A model generated the notes under the pieces. The model searched no databases and was not told the DNA's origin. It worked only from the letters and a program-made list of their open reading frames with translations. A stretch of 64,000 nucleotides of DNA from Hydrogenophilales bacterium 16-64-40. GTDB lineage: Bacteria; Pseudomonadota; Gammaproteobacteria; Burkholderiales; Thiobacillaceae. Location: NCBI GenBank assembly GCA_002256995.1, contig NCGX01000004.1, positions 83,528 through 147,527 on the forward strand. Direction: 5' to 3'. The translations under genes were made by a program, and so were the position numbers. Shown here piece by piece: positions 27,047-36,170 of this stretch; within the stretch, counting starts at the first letter, position 1, and every line of letters begins with the position of its first letter.

Positions 27047-28406
27047 ACCCTGCCAACAGCGCCCTGCTCACCGATCTTTACCAGCTCACCATGCTGCAGG
27101 GCTATCACGACGCCGGCATGGCGAAGACCGCCGTATTCGAGTTCTTCGTGCGCCGACTGCGCCCGGGCCGCGGTTTTCTGCTGGCGGCAGGGCTCGAACA
27201 ATCGCTGGACTATCTCGAGCAGCTGCACTTTTCTCTCCTGACGAACTGGAATGGCTGGCGTCGACCCAGCGCTTCAGCCGCGATTTCCTCGCCTCGCTGG
27301 AAAACCTGCGCTTCAGCGGCGACGTCGATGCCATGCCCGAAGGCACGGTGTTCTTTCCCGACGAGCCGATCCTGCGCGTGACCGCGCCGATCGCCGAGGC
27401 GCAGCTGGTGGAAACGCGGCTGATCAACCTGCTGCATCTCGAAACCCTGATCGCTTCCAAGGCCGCGCGTTCGGTGCTGATGGCGCCTGACAAGCTGCTG
27501 GTCGATTTCGGGCTGCGCCGCGCGCACGGAGCGGAGGCGGGCCTGCTGGCAGCGCGCGCCAGTTACATCGCGGGTTTTGCCGGCACCTCGAATGTACAGG
27601 CCGGCCGGCTGTTCAGCATGCCGCTGTTCGGCACCATGGCGCATACCTTCATCCAGGCGCACGATGACGAGGCGCTGGCGTTCGAGCATTTCGCCCATGC
27701 CCAGCCCGACAACGCGGTGCTGCTGATCGACACCTGGGACACCGAGGCGGCGGCGCACAAAGTGGTCGCGCTGGCGCCGAAGCTGACGCACGCCGGCATC
27801 CGCATCAAGGGGGTACGCATCGATTCCGGCGACCTTGCCGAGCATGCGCGCCGGGTGCGGGCCATCCTCGACGCCGGCGGGCTCGAACACGTCATCATCT
27901 TCGCCAGCGGCGACCTCGACGAATACGAACTGCGCGACATGCTCGCCGCCGGCGCCCCGGTGGACGGCTTCGGCGTCGGCACCCGCGTCGACACGTCCAG
28001 CGACCAGCCGTATCTCGACTGCGCCTACAAGCTGCAGGAATACGCCGGCCGCGCGCGCCGCAAGCGTTCCGAGGGCAAGGCGACCTGGCCCGGGCGCAAG
28101 CAGGTCTACCGTCGCCATGACGCCGACGGCCGCATGGCGGGCGATGCGGTGACGCTGGAAACCGACGTCCAGCCCGGCGAGCCGCTGCTGCTGCCGGTGA
28201 TGCGCGGTGGCTGCCGCCTGGCGCCTGCGCCGTCGCTGGCGGAGGTCCGGCACCACGCGGCGGACAACCTGGCACGGCTGCCGCAAGCCTTGCGTCGCCT
28301 GGAAGCATTCGACTACCCGGTGGAGATTGCGCCATCGCTGCACCAGCTCGCGGCCGAGGTCGACCGCGAAACAATGTCCGCCACAGCGTCTAGATTAAAA
28401 ACATGA
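27043..28406 (+). CDS. pncB: Nicotinate phosphoribosyltransferase, frameshifted
   Basis: The enzyme joins nicotinate to PRPP to give nicotinate mononucleotide. The first frame (from ATG 27043) reads MNPANSALLTDLYQLTMLQG and runs to YLEQLHFS. The second resumes with SPDELEWLASTQRFSRDF, and includes GTSNVQAGRLF, HTFIQAHDDE and RIDSGDLAEHARR. The switch lies in the TTTTCTCTCC stretch at about 27228-27238, where a 2-nt insertion or 1-nt loss explains it. Corrected length is about 453 residues, normal for the family. As written it would end early. The gene overlaps pncA and the Lon-family gene by four bases each. Confidence 0.85.
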
Positions 28407-30817
28407 GCCCAATTGCCCCGCTTGCCCCCGACCGCCTGTATCGCGCCTGCGATACCGGGCATTTCACCTTCACGACCACCGCCGAGCTCGACGACCTCTC
28501 CGAAGGCATCGGTCAGATGCGCGCCATCGACGCGGCGCATTTCGGCATCGGCATGCGCCATGCGGGCTACAACCTCTACGTCATGGGGCCGCCGGGCAGC
28601 GGCAAGCGCTATCTGGTCCGCCAGCTGCTCGATCGGCGGGTGGGGACAGAGGCCAAACCCGCCGACTGGTGCTACGTCCACAATTTCAGCCAGCAGCACA
28701 AGCCGCGCGCGATTCGGCTGCTTGCCGGCATGGGCACCCGCTTCCATGCCGACATGCAGCAGCTGGTGTCCGAGCTGCAGGCCACGATTCCGGCGGTGTT
28801 CGAGGGCGATGAATACCGCCGTCGCCTCGCCCAGATCGACGAGGAATACGGCGAGCGGCAGGCGCGGGCATTCGTCGAGGTCGGCGAGGAGGCCGGCAAG
28901 CTCGGCGTCACCCTGCTGCGCACGCCGAATGGCTTCTCCTTTGCGCCGGCCAAGGGCGACGAGGTGATGAGCCCGGAAGACTACGAAAAGCTGCCGCAGG
29001 AAGAGAAGGAACGCTTCGAGCGCGACATCGGCAGCCTGCAGGAGAAGCTGGAGAAGGTCATCCGCCAGGTCCATCAATGGCGGCGCGAACGCCTCGAACG
29101 CGTGCGCAAGCTCAACGAGGAGGCCGTGCTGTTCGCCGTGGGCCACCTGATCGACGATCTGCGCGGCAACTATGCGGATTACCCGGCGGTGTGCAGTTAT
29201 CTGGACGAGGTGCAGCAGAACGTCATCGAGAGCATGGACGAGTTCCACCATCCCAGGGAAGCCCAGACCGGGCTTGCCGCGCTCACCCGCGAACCGCCCG
29301 ATTTCAACCGCTTTCGCGTCAACCTGCTGGTGGGGCGGGATGGGACCGAAGGCGCACCCGTGGTCTACGAGGACCATCCCACCTACCAGAACCTGATCGG
29401 ACGCGTCGAGCATATTGCCCAGCTCGGCGCGCTGGTCACCAACTTTCTGCAGATCAAGCCGGGCGCGCTGCATCAGGCCAACGGCGGCTACCTGCTGCTG
29501 GACGCCATCAAGCTGCTGACCCAGCCGTTTTCCTGGGAAGGGCTCAAGCGCGCGCTGTCCACCCATGAGATCCGCATCGAGTCGCTCGGCCAGATGTACA
29601 GCCTGGTCAGCACCATGTCGCTGGAGCCGGAACCGATCCCGCTCGACGCCAAGGTGATCCTGATCGGCAACCGTCTGCTGTATTACCTGCTCGCGCAATA
29701 CGATCCGGAGTTTGGCGAGCTGTTCAAGGTGGCGGCGGACTTCGAGGACGAGGTCGTGCGCAGCGCGGACAACGATCTGCTGTACGCGCGTCTGGTCGGC
29801 ACCCTGGTGCGGCGGGACAAGCTGCATCCGTTCGACCGCGATGCGGTGGCGCGGGTGATCGAGCACAGCGCGCGCCGCGCCGAGGACGCGGAAAAACTCT
29901 CCACCCATGTGCAAAGCCTGGCCGACCTGGTGCGCGAGGCGGATTACTGGGCGGCGCAGGAGAAGCGCGAGGTGGTGACGCGCGCCGACGTCGAACGCGC
30001 GATCCAGGCGCAGATCAAGCGCTCCGACCGTTTGCGCGAACGCTCGCACGAAGCCATCCTGCGCGGCATTCTGCATATCGACACCGACGGCGAGCGGGTC
30101 GGGCAGGTCAACGGCCTGTCGGTGTTCCAGCTCGGCGACTTCAGCTTCGCCCAGCCTTCGCGCATCACCGCCAACACCCGTCTGGGCGACGGCGAACTGG
30201 TCGACATCCAGCGCGAGGTCAAGCTGGGCGGCTCGATCCACTCCAAGGGCGTGCTCATCCTGTCGTCCTTCCTGGCCGCGCGCTACGCCGCCGAACAGCC
30301 GCTGTCGCTGGCCGCCAGCCTGGTGTTCGAGCAGACCTACGGCCAGGTCGAAGGCGACAGCGCCTCGGTGGCTGAGCTGTGCGCGCTCTTGTCCTCGCTG
30401 GCGAATGTGCCGATCCGGCAGTCGCTAGCGGTGACCGGCTCGGTCGACCAGTTCGGCCGGGTGCAGGCGATCGGCGCGGTGAACGAGAAGATCGAAGGCT
30501 ACTTCGACATCTGCAACCAGCGCGGTCTCACCGGCCGACAGGGCGTGCTGATCCCCGCGTCCAACGTGGCGCACCTGATGCTGCGCCAGGACGTGGTCGA
30601 CGCCGCGAAGGCGGGGCGCTTCCACGTCTATGCGGTGGAAACGGTCGACCAGGCGCTCGAACTGCTGACCGGCGTTGCCGTCGGCACGCCCGACGCCGAG
30701 GGCAGCCTCGATCAGCGCGTGGCCCAGCGGATCAAGCATCTGGCCGAGTTGCGGCGCAAATACGCGAAAAAGGCCGAATCCGGTTCCGGCGGCGGCTCGG
30801 AGCAAAACGATGAATGA
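28403..30817 (+). CDS. Lon-family ATP-dependent protease (LonB/YcbZ-like)
   Basis: An 804-residue AAA+ protease. The N-terminal ATPase part has Walker A GPPGSGKR (62-69), a long coiled insertion (residues 180-240), and the C-terminal Lon domain has the Ser-Lys dyad Ser653 (EGDSAS) and Lys696 (VNEKIEGYF) at the right spacing. The protein has the AAA_32-type layout of the LonB/YcbZ branch and lacks the N-terminal domain of classical Lon. It overlaps the frameshifted pncB and the stress-protein gene, so protein turnover may be coregulated with NAD salvage. Confidence 0.9.
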   Translation: MSPIAPLAPDRLYRACDTGHFTFTTTAELDDLSEGIGQMRAIDAAHFGIGMRHAGYNLYVMGPPGSGKRYLVRQLLDRRVGTEAKPADWCYVHNFSQQHKPRAIRLLAGMGTRFHADMQQLVSELQATIPAVFEGDEYRRRLAQIDEEYGERQARAFVEVGEEAGKLGVTLLRTPNGFSFAPAKGDEVMSPEDYEKLPQEEKERFERDIGSLQEKLEKVIRQVHQWRRERLERVRKLNEEAVLFAVGHLIDDLRGNYADYPAVCSYLDEVQQNVIESMDEFHHPREAQTGLAALTREPPDFNRFRVNLLVGRDGTEGAPVVYEDHPTYQNLIGRVEHIAQLGALVTNFLQIKPGALHQANGGYLLLDAIKLLTQPFSWEGLKRALSTHEIRIESLGQMYSLVSTMSLEPEPIPLDAKVILIGNRLLYYLLAQYDPEFGELFKVAADFEDEVVRSADNDLLYARLVGTLVRRDKLHPFDRDAVARVIEHSARRAEDAEKLSTHVQSLADLVREADYWAAQEKREVVTRADVERAIQAQIKRSDRLRERSHEAILRGILHIDTDGERVGQVNGLSVFQLGDFSFAQPSRITANTRLGDGELVDIQREVKLGGSIHSKGVLILSSFLAARYAAEQPLSLAASLVFEQTYGQVEGDSASVAELCALLSSLANVPIRQSLAVTGSVDQFGRVQAIGAVNEKIEGYFDICNQRGLTGRQGVLIPASNVAHLMLRQDVVDAAKAGRFHVYAVETVDQALELLTGVAVGTPDAEGSLDQRVAQRIKHLAELRRKYAKKAESGSGGGSEQNDE

Positions 30818-31610
30818 GCCGCCGGCCCGCATCAGGATCTGGGTGGCGCTGGACGAGTCGCCACGCAGCGCGGCAGCGCTGATCGCGGCGGCCGCGCTGG
30901 CGGCCGCATTCGATGCGGAACTAGCCGGGCTGTTCGTCGAGGACATCGACCTGCAGCACCTGAGCGGCCTGCCCTTCGCGCGCGAATTCAGCGTGCTGAC
31001 CGGCGCCGGCGCCCCCTTGTCGCCAGACGACATGGAGCGCATCTGGCGGCGCGAGGCTGCGGCCGCGCAGCGTCTGCTGGCCGAAGCTGCCGGCCGCTCG
31101 CAGCTGCGCTGGTCGTTTCGCGTGGCGCGCGGCAGGGTGACCGCGGAAGTGAATACGCTGGCGCAGGCCTTCGATCTGATCGTGCTGGGCAAGCGCACAG
31201 GCATCGGCGTCATGACCGTTGTCCACACCATGGCCCGGCTGACCGAGCGCCAGACAAAAGCGGGGCCGGTGCTGGTGCTGTTCGAGGATCTGCCGACCTC
31301 CTCTCACAGCCTGGAGACGGGCGCCATGCTGGCACGCAGCAACGGCGCCGAACTGGTGCTGCTGATCAAGGACGGCGACGAGAACGCGTACCGGGCCGCC
31401 TGCGTCGCCGCGCTGAGCGGACTGAAGGCGCGCGGGATGGCCGGGCGGTGCGTGCGCCTGAATGCCATCGAGGGGGACAACCTGGTTCAGGCAGCGCGCC
31501 GCGAACGGGCCGGCTGTCTGGTGCTGGCCGGCCGCGAACGCTTCCTCAGCCAGGCCGGTTTCGAGCGGATGCTGGATGCGATCGAATGCCCGGTCGTGTT
31601 GGCTCGCTAG
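30810..31610 (+). CDS. Universal-stress-like protein
   Basis: A 266-residue protein with an alpha/beta fold: RIRIWVALDESPRSAAALIAA at the start and LIVLGKRTG in the middle, as in UspA. It contains two weak tandem Usp-like halves; the second half (HSLETGAMLARSNGAELVLL) is less like the family. ATG 30810 overlaps the end of the Lon-family gene by eight bases. Usp proteins bind ATP or AMP and are induced in stress or starvation. Confidence 0.7.
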   Translation: MNEPPARIRIWVALDESPRSAAALIAAAALAAAFDAELAGLFVEDIDLQHLSGLPFAREFSVLTGAGAPLSPDDMERIWRREAAAAQRLLAEAAGRSQLRWSFRVARGRVTAEVNTLAQAFDLIVLGKRTGIGVMTVVHTMARLTERQTKAGPVLVLFEDLPTSSHSLETGAMLARSNGAELVLLIKDGDENAYRAACVAALSGLKARGMAGRCVRLNAIEGDNLVQAARRERAGCLVLAGRERFLSQAGFERMLDAIECPVVLAR

Positions 31611-31845
31611 GCGAAAACGCAATCACGCCAGCCGCGCGGCAAGGTGGACGCCGAGTACGAGTACAAGGAAATGAGGAAATGCGCTAGGTGACCCTGCCCC
31701 TTACCGGCGCCGTGCTGGGAACTACACTGAAGGAAGGCGCATTTCCCGGAAACAGGCACGTTTCAAACGGACGGGAAACCCGGCATCACTTGCGCGCCAT
31801 TGTCACCGAGCAATTTTTAAACAACCTGAACGAAAGGAAGACGAG

Positions 31846-32394
31846 ATGAAAACGCCCCTGCAAATCACGTTTCGAGGGTTTGAGCATTCTGAGGCGCTGG
31901 AGACGCATATCCGCGAAAAAGCCGACAAGTTGGAGACTTTCTTCGAGCCGATCATGTCCTGCCGGGTGGTGGTGGAATTGCCTCACCAGCACAAGAACCA
32001 GGGCAAACTTTTCAACGTGCGCCTCGACATTGGCGTGCCGGGAAGCGAGATCGTGGTGAACCGCGACGAGCACGAAGACGTGTATGTCGCTCTGCGCGAT
32101 GCCTTCGATGCGGCAAAGCGCCAACTCGAGGACTATGGCCGGCGCCTTCGCCGTGAGACCAAGGCCCACCCGCAGGAATACACTGGCCTGGTGGCGCGCC
32201 TGGTTCCCGAGGAAAGGTATGGCTTCATCCGCCGTGCCGACGGCAATGAGCTGTATTTCAGCTTCGACAATTTGGTGAACACCACCTTCGATCAGATCAA
32301 GACAGGCGACGAGGTGAAGTTCATCGAGGAACTGGCCGCCGAGGGCCCGCAGGCCAAGCGCGTCAGCGTCGGCCAGCACCACATTCCGCTGTAA
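31846..32394 (+). CDS. Ribosome-hibernation HPF/RaiA protein with a C-terminal cold-shock-like domain
   Basis: A 182-residue fusion. Residues 1-105 are an HPF/RaiA domain (ITFRGFEHSEALETHIREKA; VALRDAFDAAKRQLEDYGRRL) which binds the 30S subunit and stops translation in stationary phase. Residues 110-175 are an OB-fold of the cold-shock type (GLVARLVPEERYGFIRRADG, LYFSFDNLV, GDEVKFIEEL). AAGGAAG before the start is a clear ribosome binding site. The fusion recurs in proteobacteria and suggests that ribosome hibernation is linked to RNA binding. Confidence 0.85.
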   Translation: MKTPLQITFRGFEHSEALETHIREKADKLETFFEPIMSCRVVVELPHQHKNQGKLFNVRLDIGVPGSEIVVNRDEHEDVYVALRDAFDAAKRQLEDYGRRLRRETKAHPQEYTGLVARLVPEERYGFIRRADGNELYFSFDNLVNTTFDQIKTGDEVKFIEELAAEGPQAKRVSVGQHHIPL

Positions 32395-32454
32395 TTTTTT
32401 AACAGAGAGAAGAACGAAAAGAAACGGCTTCCGGATAGTCCGTTGGGCGTGGGC

Positions 32455-32478
32455 GGGGCGCCCTCGCCCCGATTTTCG
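32455..32478 (-). repeat. REP-like palindromic repeat, single unit
   Basis: On the minus strand the unit reads CGAAAATCGGGGCGAGGG followed by CGCCCC. The same core appears at 36336 and 41321. The palindromic part can form a hairpin. It lies downstream of the HPF gene, between convergent genes. Confidence 0.7.
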
Positions 32479-32517
32479 TACTGGGCCTTGTGCTTAGCGC
32501 TTTGTTTTAAACGTAAT

Positions 32518-33192
32518 TCAGGATTCGGACGCGGGCAGGCGGCGTAAACGCAGCCCCTCGCGCACCAGCGCCGACTCGAAATCGGCGAAGCCGGCCGCTG
32601 GCTGCCCGTCGGTTTCCCAAAGGTGCCGCAGCCGGGCAAGCGCACGATCCGGATCTGGCGTGCCGGCCCGCAGATAACCCAGCGCGGTCGCGCCACTGAT
32701 TGCCAGCGGCGACAGCGGCGGCTCGGCCTTGGCCCAGATGCCGCGCAGTTCGCGCAGATAAATGCCGACCGTGGTGTCGCCAATCCCCTTGCCCAGGGCC
32801 TTGATCCGGCGCTCCAGGTCGCGCGGGTCGGCGGCGGCGTCATGCAGGGCATCGAGGCTGCCGCCGTAATCGCGCATCAGCGCAACACACATGTCCAGCA
32901 GCTTGGTGGCGGTCTTGTAGTCGTAGCGCACATAGCCGCCGGCGTCGAGGATGCCCACCAGACCATCCCAACCGGTGGCCACGATGCGGTCCGGGGCAAG
33001 CACGTCGCGGACGGCAAATTCGCGCCAGGTACGGGTGGCAAGCGATTCGGAAATACGCGTGCCGTACAGCACCGCTGCGAGGAACCACTTGAAACGCTCG
33101 CCGCCATCGGCTGCAGCGAGATCGATGCCGAGTGTGCCGGCATAGCGTCCGCCCCGGCTTTTAACCAACTCGCCCGGGGCGGTATCGCTCAT
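32518..33192 (-). CDS. Hypothetical protein, possible helix-hairpin-helix family
   Basis: A 224-residue soluble protein. A segment near residue 130 (LERRIKALGKGIGDTTVGIYLRELRGIW) has the spacing of a helix-hairpin-helix as in the HhH-GPD superfamily of DNA repair proteins. The Lys/Asp catalytic pair of that family is not clear. The start at 33192 is preferred over an in-frame codon 19 residues upstream because that extension runs through a tandem repeat. No firm function. Confidence 0.6.
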   Translation of the reverse strand: MSDTAPGELVKSRGGRYAGTLGIDLAAADGGERFKWFLAAVLYGTRISESLATRTWREFAVRDVLAPDRIVATGWDGLVGILDAGGYVRYDYKTATKLLDMCVALMRDYGGSLDALHDAAADPRDLERRIKALGKGIGDTTVGIYLRELRGIWAKAEPPLSPLAISGATALGYLRAGTPDPDRALARLRHLWETDGQPAAGFADFESALVREGLRLRRLPASES

Positions 33193-33197
33193 GCCTT

Positions 33198-33230
33198 CCC
33201 GACCCTGTCCCGACCCTGTCCCGACCCTGT
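33198..33230. repeat. Three perfect tandem copies of an 11-bp unit
   Basis: CCCGACCCTGT is repeated at 33198-33208, 33209-33219 and 33220-33230 with no mismatch. The array lies just upstream of the minus-strand gene that starts at 33192. Such a repeat can change copy number by slippage and alter spacing in the leader of that gene. Confidence 0.8.
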
Positions 33231-33266
33231 CCACCGGTTCGCGATGCACGCGGTCGGGCAGGTGGA

Positions 33267-33530
33267 TTATTGGCTCGGTGGGGTGCTGGGCATGTCGCCG
33301 GGCATCGGTTCCTCAAGCGGTGGGGGCATGTCGCCGGGCGCAACGGGCTCCGCAGGCGGCATGCTTTCCGTCCAGGGGGGCGGTGCTTCAGGCATGGGCT
33401 CGATTGGGGCCTGCGGCGCTGGCGCTTCCGGTTCCATCACTTCCGGCGCCTCCTCCTTCTTCTGGCAACCGGCCAGCCCAAGGGCCAGCAATGCGGCGAT
33501 GAGGACCGATTGTTTCATTTTCTGTTTCAT
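33267..33530 (-). CDS. Proline-rich lipoprotein
   Basis: An 87-residue protein. The signal peptide ends in a lipobox (LGLAGC), and the mature part is Pro/Glu-rich and low-complexity (PEVMEPEAPAPQAPIEP), probably extended and unstructured. AAGGAGAGGTGAC precedes the ATG. It is likely a small outer-membrane lipoprotein. The similar composition of unrelated lipoproteins prevents a family call. Confidence 0.7.
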   Translation of the reverse strand: MKQKMKQSVLIAALLALGLAGCQKKEEAPEVMEPEAPAPQAPIEPMPEAPPPWTESMPPAEPVAPGDMPPPLEEPMPGDMPSTPPSQ

Positions 33531-33726
33531 GTCACCTCTCCTTTCGAAAATGGCCGGCGTTTAAGGCCGCTGGCCACAGGCCCGGATAATTTCAAGCGCG
33601 GCCTTCACCAAGATGGGGCAGAGTTCGCCTTGTTTTGCAGTCCAGCGTCGGTACCCGCCTTGGAGACCGGCTTTGCCCTCCGCCACCACCCTGCGCCTGA
33701 GATCAGGGTTTGCCTTCAGCGCCAGG

Positions 33727-34053
33727 CTAATACCCGGACGAAGGCTGGGCCGGTTTCGGCTGCATGGTCGCCCCTGGCTCGGCCTTGGGTTGATCGCTGG
33801 CTTTCTTGGTGAGGTATTTGTCGAATTCGTCCGGGTCAAGCTGTCCATCCCCATTGATGTCGGCGGCTTTGAAGGCCAGGTCGTCCTTGCCTTTGGCCTC
33901 GAATTCGTCAAGGGAGAGATAACCATCCTTGTTGGTGTCGAAATCCTTGAAGGACATTGCTTTGCGATCGCCGGCGGCATGCGCAGGCAACATCGCGACG
34001 CCCAACAGGAGTGCGGCAAGTCGGGTTTGGGTTTTGCTGGTTCCTGATTTCAT
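33727..34053 (-). CDS. Exported EF-hand calcium-binding protein
   Basis: A 108-residue protein with a signal peptide (LAALLLGVAMLPAHA) and two EF-hands: DTNKDGYLSLDEF and DINGDGQLDPDEF. Both have the standard calcium-loop pattern, so it likely binds Ca2+ in the periplasm. GCAGGAGAGA precedes the start at 34053. The C-terminus is Pro- and Gln-rich. Its partner is unknown. Confidence 0.88.
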   Translation of the reverse strand: MKSGTSKTQTRLAALLLGVAMLPAHAAGDRKAMSFKDFDTNKDGYLSLDEFEAKGKDDLAFKAADINGDGQLDPDEFDKYLTKKASDQPKAEPGATMQPKPAQPSSGY

Positions 34054-34313
34054 GCGTCTCTCCTGCATTTTCGGTTCTGCTGCAATTGGGCCGCAGTCCA
34101 TTGCGGCCCGCCATCAGCCAGGCGCCAAGAACAAAACCGCCTGCGCGAGGGGGATATTGTTTCGGTTTACATGGCGCTTGATACCTGATGAAAAATGAAA
34201 ATTGAGCAGATTTTTGTATATAGATGACTTTTTGCATTTATCCAGAACAGGCGACTTTTTCAGCCCGAATCTGGTTCGACAGCGGACCACACGATATCCA
34301 GCCAGTCGCCTCC

Positions 34314-36038
34314 TCACAGGGTGGCCTTGAGCAGGCGCCGCAGCGCTGCCAGCGGTCGCGTGTTCAGGACATCGTTTTTCTCCAGCCAGCCGCGCCGGGC
34401 CTGGCCGACGCCATATTTGAGATTGGAGAAATCGGAAGTGCTGTGGGCGTCGGAATTGATGCTGACCAGCACGCCTTCCTCCTTCGCCATCTGGCAGTGG
34501 CTGTCGAGCAGATCGAGGCGCTCGGGGTGGGCGTTGAGTTCGAGGAAACAGCCGCGATCCTTCGCGTGGCGAATAATGCGCAGCATGTCGACGTCGTAGG
34601 GCTCGCGGCGTTCGATCAGGCGGCCGCTGGGGTGGGCCAGCAGGGTGAAGTGGGGATGGTCCATCGCGCGCAGGATGCGCTGGGTCTGCTTCGCGCGCGA
34701 CAGATGGAACTGGCTGTGCACCGCGCCGACCACCAGGTCGAGCCGGCCCAGCACTTCGTCCGGCAGGTCGAGGCTGCCGTCTTCCAGGATGTCGACCTCG
34801 ATTCCCTTCAGCAGCGTGATGCCATCGAGCTCGGGGTTGAGGCGGTCGATCTCGTCGCACTGGCGGGCCAGCCGCAACGGATCGAGGCCGTGCGCCACGG
34901 TGAGGTGGCGCGAGTGCTCGGTGATGGCGAGGTATTCCAGCCCCAGCGCTTTCGCCGCCAGCGCCATCTCGCGCAGGCTGTCGTGGCCATCGGTCGCCTT
35001 GGTATGCGCATGCAGGTCGCCGCGCAGGTCGGCGAATTCCACCAGGCAGGGCAGGCGTCCGCCGCGCGCCGCCTCGATCTCGCCGCGGTCCTCGCGTAGT
35101 TCGGGCGGAATCCACGGCAGGCCGACGCTTTTGTAGACCGATGCCTCGTCTTCGCCGGCGATGCGCTCGCTGCCGCGGAATACGCCGTATTCGTTCACCT
35201 TGAGACCGAGCTTTTGCGCGATGCGGCGGATCGCGATGTTGTGGGCCCTGGAGCCGGTGAAGTAGCACAGCGCTGCGCCGTAGCTCGCCTGTGCGACCAC
35301 CCGCAGATCGACCTGCAGGCCGCTTTTGAGCACGACGCTGGCGCGCGTGCTGCCGGCGGACAGCACCTCGGCCACCTCGTCGTAGGCGGTGAAGCGCTGC
35401 ATCACAGGACTGCCAGCGGCGGCCGTGACCAGGATATCGAGGTCGCCCACCGTCTCGCGCATGCGGCGGAAGCTGCCGGCCACCGTCACCTGGTTGACGC
35501 CGGGGATGGCCTGCAGAAAGGCAGTGAGCGCATCGGCGTACTGCGCCGCCACCGCCAGCTTGAAGCGGCGCGTCTGGCTGGCATGCGCTTCCACTGCCTG
35601 CAGAATGTTGAGCTCGGTCTTTTCGCCGAAGCCGGGCAGGGTGCGGATGCGGCCGTCGCGTGCTGCCCGGTACAACTGCTCGACCGTCTGCACCTCGAGG
35701 TCGTGGTACAGCGCCTTGACTCGCTTCGGCCCCAGCCCGGGAATCTGCAGCAATTCGGTGACGGCCGGTGGCAGTTCGCGGCGCAGGCGCTCAAGCAGGC
35801 TGCAACGGCCGGTCGTGACGATTTCGCGGATTTTCTCAGCGAGGTCGGCGCCGATCCCCGGCAGCCGGGTCAGATCCTCACCTTTTTCCAGCAAACTGCG
35901 CGCCGACTGCGGCAGTTCGCCCAGCGTGCGCGCGGCGTTGCGATAGGCGCGGATGCGGAACGGGTTGGCGCCCTGGATTTCCAGGTGGTCGGCGATTTCC
36001 TCGAAGACGGCGGCGATGTCGGCGTTGTGGACGGGCAT
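34314..36038 (-). CDS. polX: DNA polymerase/3'-5' exonuclease PolX
   Basis: A 574-residue family X polymerase. The N-terminus holds helix-hairpin-helix motifs and the nucleotidyltransferase palm (GSFRRMRETVGDLDILV; VDLRVV), with the metal-binding Asp residues present. The C-terminal PHP domain contains DLHAHTKATDGHDSL and further His/Asp motifs, giving 3'-5' exonuclease and apurinic endonuclease activity. PolX acts in base-excision repair and gap filling. A small gene fragment with its own ribosome binding site lies just upstream. Confidence 0.95.
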   Translation of the reverse strand: MPVHNADIAAVFEEIADHLEIQGANPFRIRAYRNAARTLGELPQSARSLLEKGEDLTRLPGIGADLAEKIREIVTTGRCSLLERLRRELPPAVTELLQIPGLGPKRVKALYHDLEVQTVEQLYRAARDGRIRTLPGFGEKTELNILQAVEAHASQTRRFKLAVAAQYADALTAFLQAIPGVNQVTVAGSFRRMRETVGDLDILVTAAAGSPVMQRFTAYDEVAEVLSAGSTRASVVLKSGLQVDLRVVAQASYGAALCYFTGSRAHNIAIRRIAQKLGLKVNEYGVFRGSERIAGEDEASVYKSVGLPWIPPELREDRGEIEAARGGRLPCLVEFADLRGDLHAHTKATDGHDSLREMALAAKALGLEYLAITEHSRHLTVAHGLDPLRLARQCDEIDRLNPELDGITLLKGIEVDILEDGSLDLPDEVLGRLDLVVGAVHSQFHLSRAKQTQRILRAMDHPHFTLLAHPSGRLIERREPYDVDMLRIIRHAKDRGCFLELNAHPERLDLLDSHCQMAKEEGVLVSINSDAHSTSDFSNLKYGVGQARRGWLEKNDVLNTRPLAALRRLLKATL

Positions 36039-36047
36039 GGAACGGCT

Positions 36048-36170
36048 CTACCCGTGGCGTGGCAGGCCCGCCCCGCCGCCCACGGTCAGGCCCTGCTCGA
36101 GTGTGGGGAGTTCAGCGACGATCGTCCTGGAGATTGCCTTGTTGGGTGCCAGGAAATTGATCCGTCTCAT
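36048..36170 (-). pseudogene. Truncated fragment of a DUF1269-type protein (40 residues)
   Basis: A short frame begins MRRINFLAPNKAISRTIVAE, which resembles the N-terminus of DUF1269 proteins (typically MRRxYFLVPD...A..IVDEL), and then departs into GLTVGGGAGLPRHG. AAGGAGAGACAGC before the ATG is a strong ribosome binding site, so the piece could be translated. The rest of the gene is missing. It sits 9 bp upstream of polX. Confidence 0.55.

Noticed and set aside
12466-28402. The 15-mer GTCTAGATTAAAAAC appears before fdhE (about 12469) and before the Lon-family gene (about 28388)
   Set aside because: One match of this length between two AT-rich gene starts is not enough to call an element; it may just reflect similar -10-like sequence.
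28313-30241. Long open frame on the minus strand opposite the Lon-family gene
   Set aside because: It is a GC-rich shadow of the real gene; the plus strand has clear Walker A and Ser-Lys motifs.
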